From Nemertoderma westbladi (Eukaryota > Xenacoelomorpha > Nemertodermatida > Nemertodermatidae), in the NCBI GenBank assembly GCA_032718475.1, contig JAUCBJ010005821.1:1-60392 (forward strand): a DNA stretch of 60,392 bases, written 5' to 3'. Below, piece by piece: positions 57,305-60,392 of the stretch. The position numbers were made by a program, and so were the translations under genes. The notes under the pieces are model-generated. The model was not told where the DNA came from. It did not search any database and was given only the letters and a program-made list of their open reading frames with translations. Each line of letters opens with the position of its first letter. Position 1 is the stretch's first letter.

Positions 57305-57592
57305 GTTTGTGTAACATTTATTTACGTTATCACTATTAATGCATATCATTTATCATTGCATATCATATATCATTTAATATTAATGATATGTTTTAAATAT
57401 AATATTAAAATAATTTGACATCATTTTATTAAACTTTTACTTGTTATATTTTTGGGATTGCAAGAGTTAAAATGGTGAATTTTGGAACCAAATATATATG
57501 CAACTTATTGTGTGAGGTCTGAGGTAACAATAAAGTTCGCCCGGCTAAATCAAAACAAACTATAAAAATATTAATTAGTTTGTCATGGCTTA

Positions 57593-58493
57593 AGGGGGGG
57601 CTTAATACCCCCCCATGAACCTTTTTTTAAAATGGCTGTAAATTAGTGTTAAATTATAATATTGCCATTTTGTCATGGTCAACCACTGTATGGAAGGCCA
57701 AATAGCCTTTATAGTAAAATTTGAAAATTTATGGCCTCCTCGAGCGGCTGGCCGCGGAATTAAAGATTTCACTAAAATTGCTACTAGTCCCTCAATTTTG
57801 GTCCAAATTTCTTGAAACCAACTTTTTTGGACTCAGCGTGATCGACTCTACAAAAGTTATCTTATATAATTTTTAATTAGCCATTTTTATTTTAATTAAT
57901 TAATTAAATTAATTAATTATCATATTTTTAATTAAAATTGGGTAATTAGAAAAAATAGTAATATTTATCAAAATTCCATAAGATAACTTTTAAAGAGCTT
58001 CCAAAGCTCGTTCGAATGAGCCATTAACGAAGAAAATTGGTTAAAAAATGACGGAGGAGTAGTAATTTGAAAATGAAAAATGTCATTCCGAGAAAATGCC
58101 CTTCAAAGTTTAAACCGTCCCGCCAAAATTGGTTGTCTGTGTTCTGGTTGGTTAATTATTTTTGGCACGAAGGATGCCCACCAACGAGCTAAAATTTTCA
58201 TTACTGGGGTTTTCTGGGTCGCTGATTTCATTTCCGATTTCATTTTAATTTTTGGTGGAATCTAGTCTATCTGTGTGTCTGTCGGTCTTCTGTCTTTCTT
58301 ACAATTTGACGGACAGACCGTCATACGGAAAAACAGTGATAACTCGAGAACCGAAAGAGGTCTCACTAAGCGGTTTTCAGATATGTAATCCTCATTAAAT
58401 TCTGCTCTAGGTGAAATAAAAAAACAACAATTTGAAAATTTTACCTGAGGGGGGGGGGGGGGGGGGGGGGGTATACCCCCCCTTAAAATTTAT
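57593..58493 (+). mobile_element. TTAA-flanked MITE with G7/C7 terminal repeats
   Basis: Left: TTAA followed by seven G, CTTAATA and seven C. Right: about 22 G, TATA, seven C and TTAA. The inverted ends and TTAA borders fit piggyBac-type insertion. There is no transposase. Similar ends and interior at 12.6-12.9 kb and 29.3 kb suggest a family. Confidence 0.65.
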
Positions 58494-58955
58494 TTATTAT
58501 ATCGAGTAGAAATCATATTTGATGAAAAACTATGGAATATTCACCGCACATAATTGCCCCGTCTCTGATATTAGTTTAACTTCTGGTCGGAATTTAAAAG
58601 GATCAATTTTTCAACCTACAAATATTTTTCTAGAACTGATAAAGTTGATATGATTAGAGAAAATGATATCTATCTATTACATGGAAACAAATAAACTTCG
58701 CATAGCTAACTACATCAAGGCTAACTATATCAAGGCTAACAACATCAAGGCTATTTATTAATTTATCTATAGAGACCTTTTTCACAGGGTCATAATGGAG
58801 AAACATTAGTTTCTCATATAATAAATAAAAAGATATAAATAATACAGAGGCCTTCCGATTGATAGTTAGATGTTAGCGAATTCAATTCCACTAACCACCC
58901 CACAAAGTTGGCTTTAAGCAATATTGGGAGTACAAGGTTGATTACCAATCAACCT
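58494..58955. other. Stretch before the right-end retroelement
   Basis: It contains three copies of a 15-bp motif (AACTACATCAAGGCT-like) near 58,705-58,755 and, at its right edge, a hairpin TACAAGGTTGAT / ATCAACCTTGTA at 58,931-58,960. No gene. Confidence 0.6.
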
Positions 58956-59433
58956 TGTATCACCCCAATAAGCGGGGCGACAAACCCCAAAGGAACACAC
59001 ACACAGCGGGGGTCAGAGGTTACACCTCCGGGAGAGAGAGAGTGATAGCAGCAGGGGAAACACTCCCAGAGAGATGGGAGGGTGAGAAATGAGTTATTAG
59101 CCAATGGGGGGAAGGCATCCACTGAGTAATGTAATACGGCCAACCAGTGCAATATATATTACCATCTATTGTATCATTCATTCACTTTAGTAAGTCAGTT
59201 AGTTAGGGCAGTACGGTAACTCTTAGCACCGTCCACTGCCACCATCATTCACTTTACTTTATATGCTATACCATCTGACTGTGCTTGTACTTTATCCATC
59301 TTACCATTTATATTATATACCTATCGGACGATTAACAAGATCAGAACTATTAAACAATCCTTTCACATATACACGGCGGGACGCGTAGCTAAGACAACCG
59401 GATAAACCGGGATCCTCGGTGGATCCCGTCACA
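58956..59433 (+). repeat. Putative LTR of a right-end retroelement
   Basis: The segment begins TGTATCACCCC and ends CCCGTCACA and contains a TATATATTA box near 59,153. No primer-binding site starting with TGG follows, and the other LTR lies outside, so this call is tentative. Confidence 0.35.
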
Positions 59434-59648
59434 GTGCTAAGATCCAGTCAGCTGCCCGATACCGAGTGATAAGATTCCAAGCTACCTCAAACTTTAACTG
59501 CCAGCCACCGACAAAGAAGATGAGTCGAGAAGGATAAACGACACCGCCGCGGACCCCGGACGGCGACCTAACGATCCGTGAGGCCGCGACGCGACGGTAC
59601 CAACCCACGACGCCGGAGCCGTCGATCAGGGACGACCCGGGAACCCAA

Positions 59649-60227
59649 ATGAGAGGGGGCCGTCTAGAACAAGAGGACGAGTCGGGAGAAGAGAGGGACG
59701 AGTCGACACACGACGGCAGTCGACGTGCCGATGTCGGTGGCCAGCCACAGGCCGAGGGCGACGGACAGCCCACCGGAACGGCGACGGTGGGGCCGCCGGT
59801 ACGACGCCGGACACGGAGGGATAGAGGAGACGTCGGCGACAAGGACGTCGGGGTTAGCGACCGGCTCCAACGGGCCTACAACGCGACCCGAAAGATTCTG
59901 AGAGAAGCCAAAGGAGGTGCCAAGATAGATCAGGTGAAGTTAGAGAAGCGGCTAGGTGAGTCGAACAAACATTTTGATTACTTAGTGCGCTTTGGGCAGG
60001 GAGAACTAGCCGATGAGAGAGCGAGAGGGGTTGCCAGCGAACTGTTTGAACTATGGGAATGTAGGGGTATGGAGCCTAGTGTAGTGTACGTAGGGCCATA
60101 CTTAGTCGATGCCCGGGGGGTCAAATTAGTGGGTTGGAGGGGACCGCAGGAGGGCGAATCCGAGGTTAAGCCCGAGGATTCGGTCTCGTCGGTCGGAGAG
60201 AAAGTTCTGGGAGGCGGGGAAAGTTAG
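59649..60227 (+). CDS. Retroelement ORF1 (hypothetical, charged)
   Basis: 192 codons, GC-rich unlike its surroundings. An Arg/Asp/Gly-rich start is followed by a helical part (AYNATRKILREAKGG, then SNKHFDYLVRFGQGELADER). Immediately downstream is another ORF at 60,232. The layout suggests a gag-type leader of an LTR element, but no domain is recognised. Confidence 0.5.
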   Translation: MRGGRLEQEDESGEERDESTHDGSRRADVGGQPQAEGDGQPTGTATVGPPVRRRTRRDRGDVGDKDVGVSDRLQRAYNATRKILREAKGGAKIDQVKLEKRLGESNKHFDYLVRFGQGELADERARGVASELFELWECRGMEPSVVYVGPYLVDARGVKLVGWRGPQEGESEVKPEDSVSSVGEKVLGGGES

Positions 60228-60231
60228 TAGG

Positions 60232-60392
60232 ATGGGAAGGCGGAGGGAGTCCGTCGTAACCGATAAGTCTGCTACATCCTCCGCAAAAGAAAGACGGGTG
60301 CGAGAAATAGATCTGGCGTGCCAACTCGATCTGGCGGCGCTAGACCAGAGAGAGTTAGAGAGACAGCTAGAGGAAGGGAGTGCGTTGCTAGA
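60232..60392 (+). CDS. Retroelement ORF2, N-terminal part (cut by window end)
   Basis: It starts MGRRRESVVTDKSATSS, four bases after the ORF1 stop, and continues open with a coiled-coil-like DQRELERQLEEGSALL. It may be a gag N-terminus similar in style to the coiled-coil of the BEL/Pao gag at the left end. Low certainty. Confidence 0.45.
   Translation, partial: MGRRRESVVTDKSATSSAKERRVREIDLACQLDLAALDQRELERQLEEGSALL

Overview
This is animal nuclear DNA: AT-rich, intron-rich, packed with transposons, with GT-AG splice sites and extracellular-protein exons. The repeat content (BEL/Pao and non-LTR retrotransposons, tRNA-derived SINEs, foldback/MITE elements, minisatellites) and the domain types suggest an invertebrate, probably marine. 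I cannot fix the phylum from sequence alone.

The backbone is one plus-strand host gene from about 8,986 to 57,304. I assembled 27 internal exons (about 4.2 kb of coding sequence); both gene ends lie outside what I can see. Splice phases agree across all 26 introns. One exon (16,509-16,849) lacks a single base needed to stay open. The protein would be a large secreted or membrane ectodomain. It starts with atypical EGF-like cysteine modules, many encoded by single phase 1-1 exons. These are followed by two WSC-like 'GCW' modules, an unrecognised region, and discoidin-like (F5/8C, fucolectin type) sequence at the right end.

Region by region. 1-5,970: minus-strand BEL/Pao retrotransposon, with gag and pol separated only by a UGA in a CUAG readthrough context. 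6,980-15,440: two inverted arrays of a 63-bp minisatellite flanking host exons 1-3, with a 2-kb foldback element between them. 16.5-21.4 kb: host exons 4-12; two neighbouring introns begin with tandem copies of their own 5' splice site. 21.4-36.2 kb: one giant intron holding a gag remnant, a 1.25-kb TIR element with a 10-bp target duplication, a near-full-length LINE, TTAA-flanked and foldback elements, and a minus-strand Rab-like GTPase gene broken by two transposons. 36.2-52 kb: exons 13-25, interleaved with LINE fragments, a decayed transposon-derived gene and SINEs. In the 47.2-49.7 kb intron, a 575-bp cassette bearing two inverted hammerhead ribozymes is inserted in a LINE. 52-60.4 kb: a SINE with clear target duplications, a 31-bp GC-rich minisatellite grown inside a retroelement ORF, exons 26-27, a TTAA MITE, and the 5' end of another LTR-type element.

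The most exciting item is the hammerhead cassette at 48,199-48,773. Each ribozyme sits between tRNA-like A and B boxes, with a T-run downstream. A 352-bp monomer is flanked by a 42-bp direct repeat, and the whole insertion is bounded by a 13-bp target duplication. It looks like a retrozyme or Penelope-type ribozyme retroelement that may carry its own Pol III promoter.
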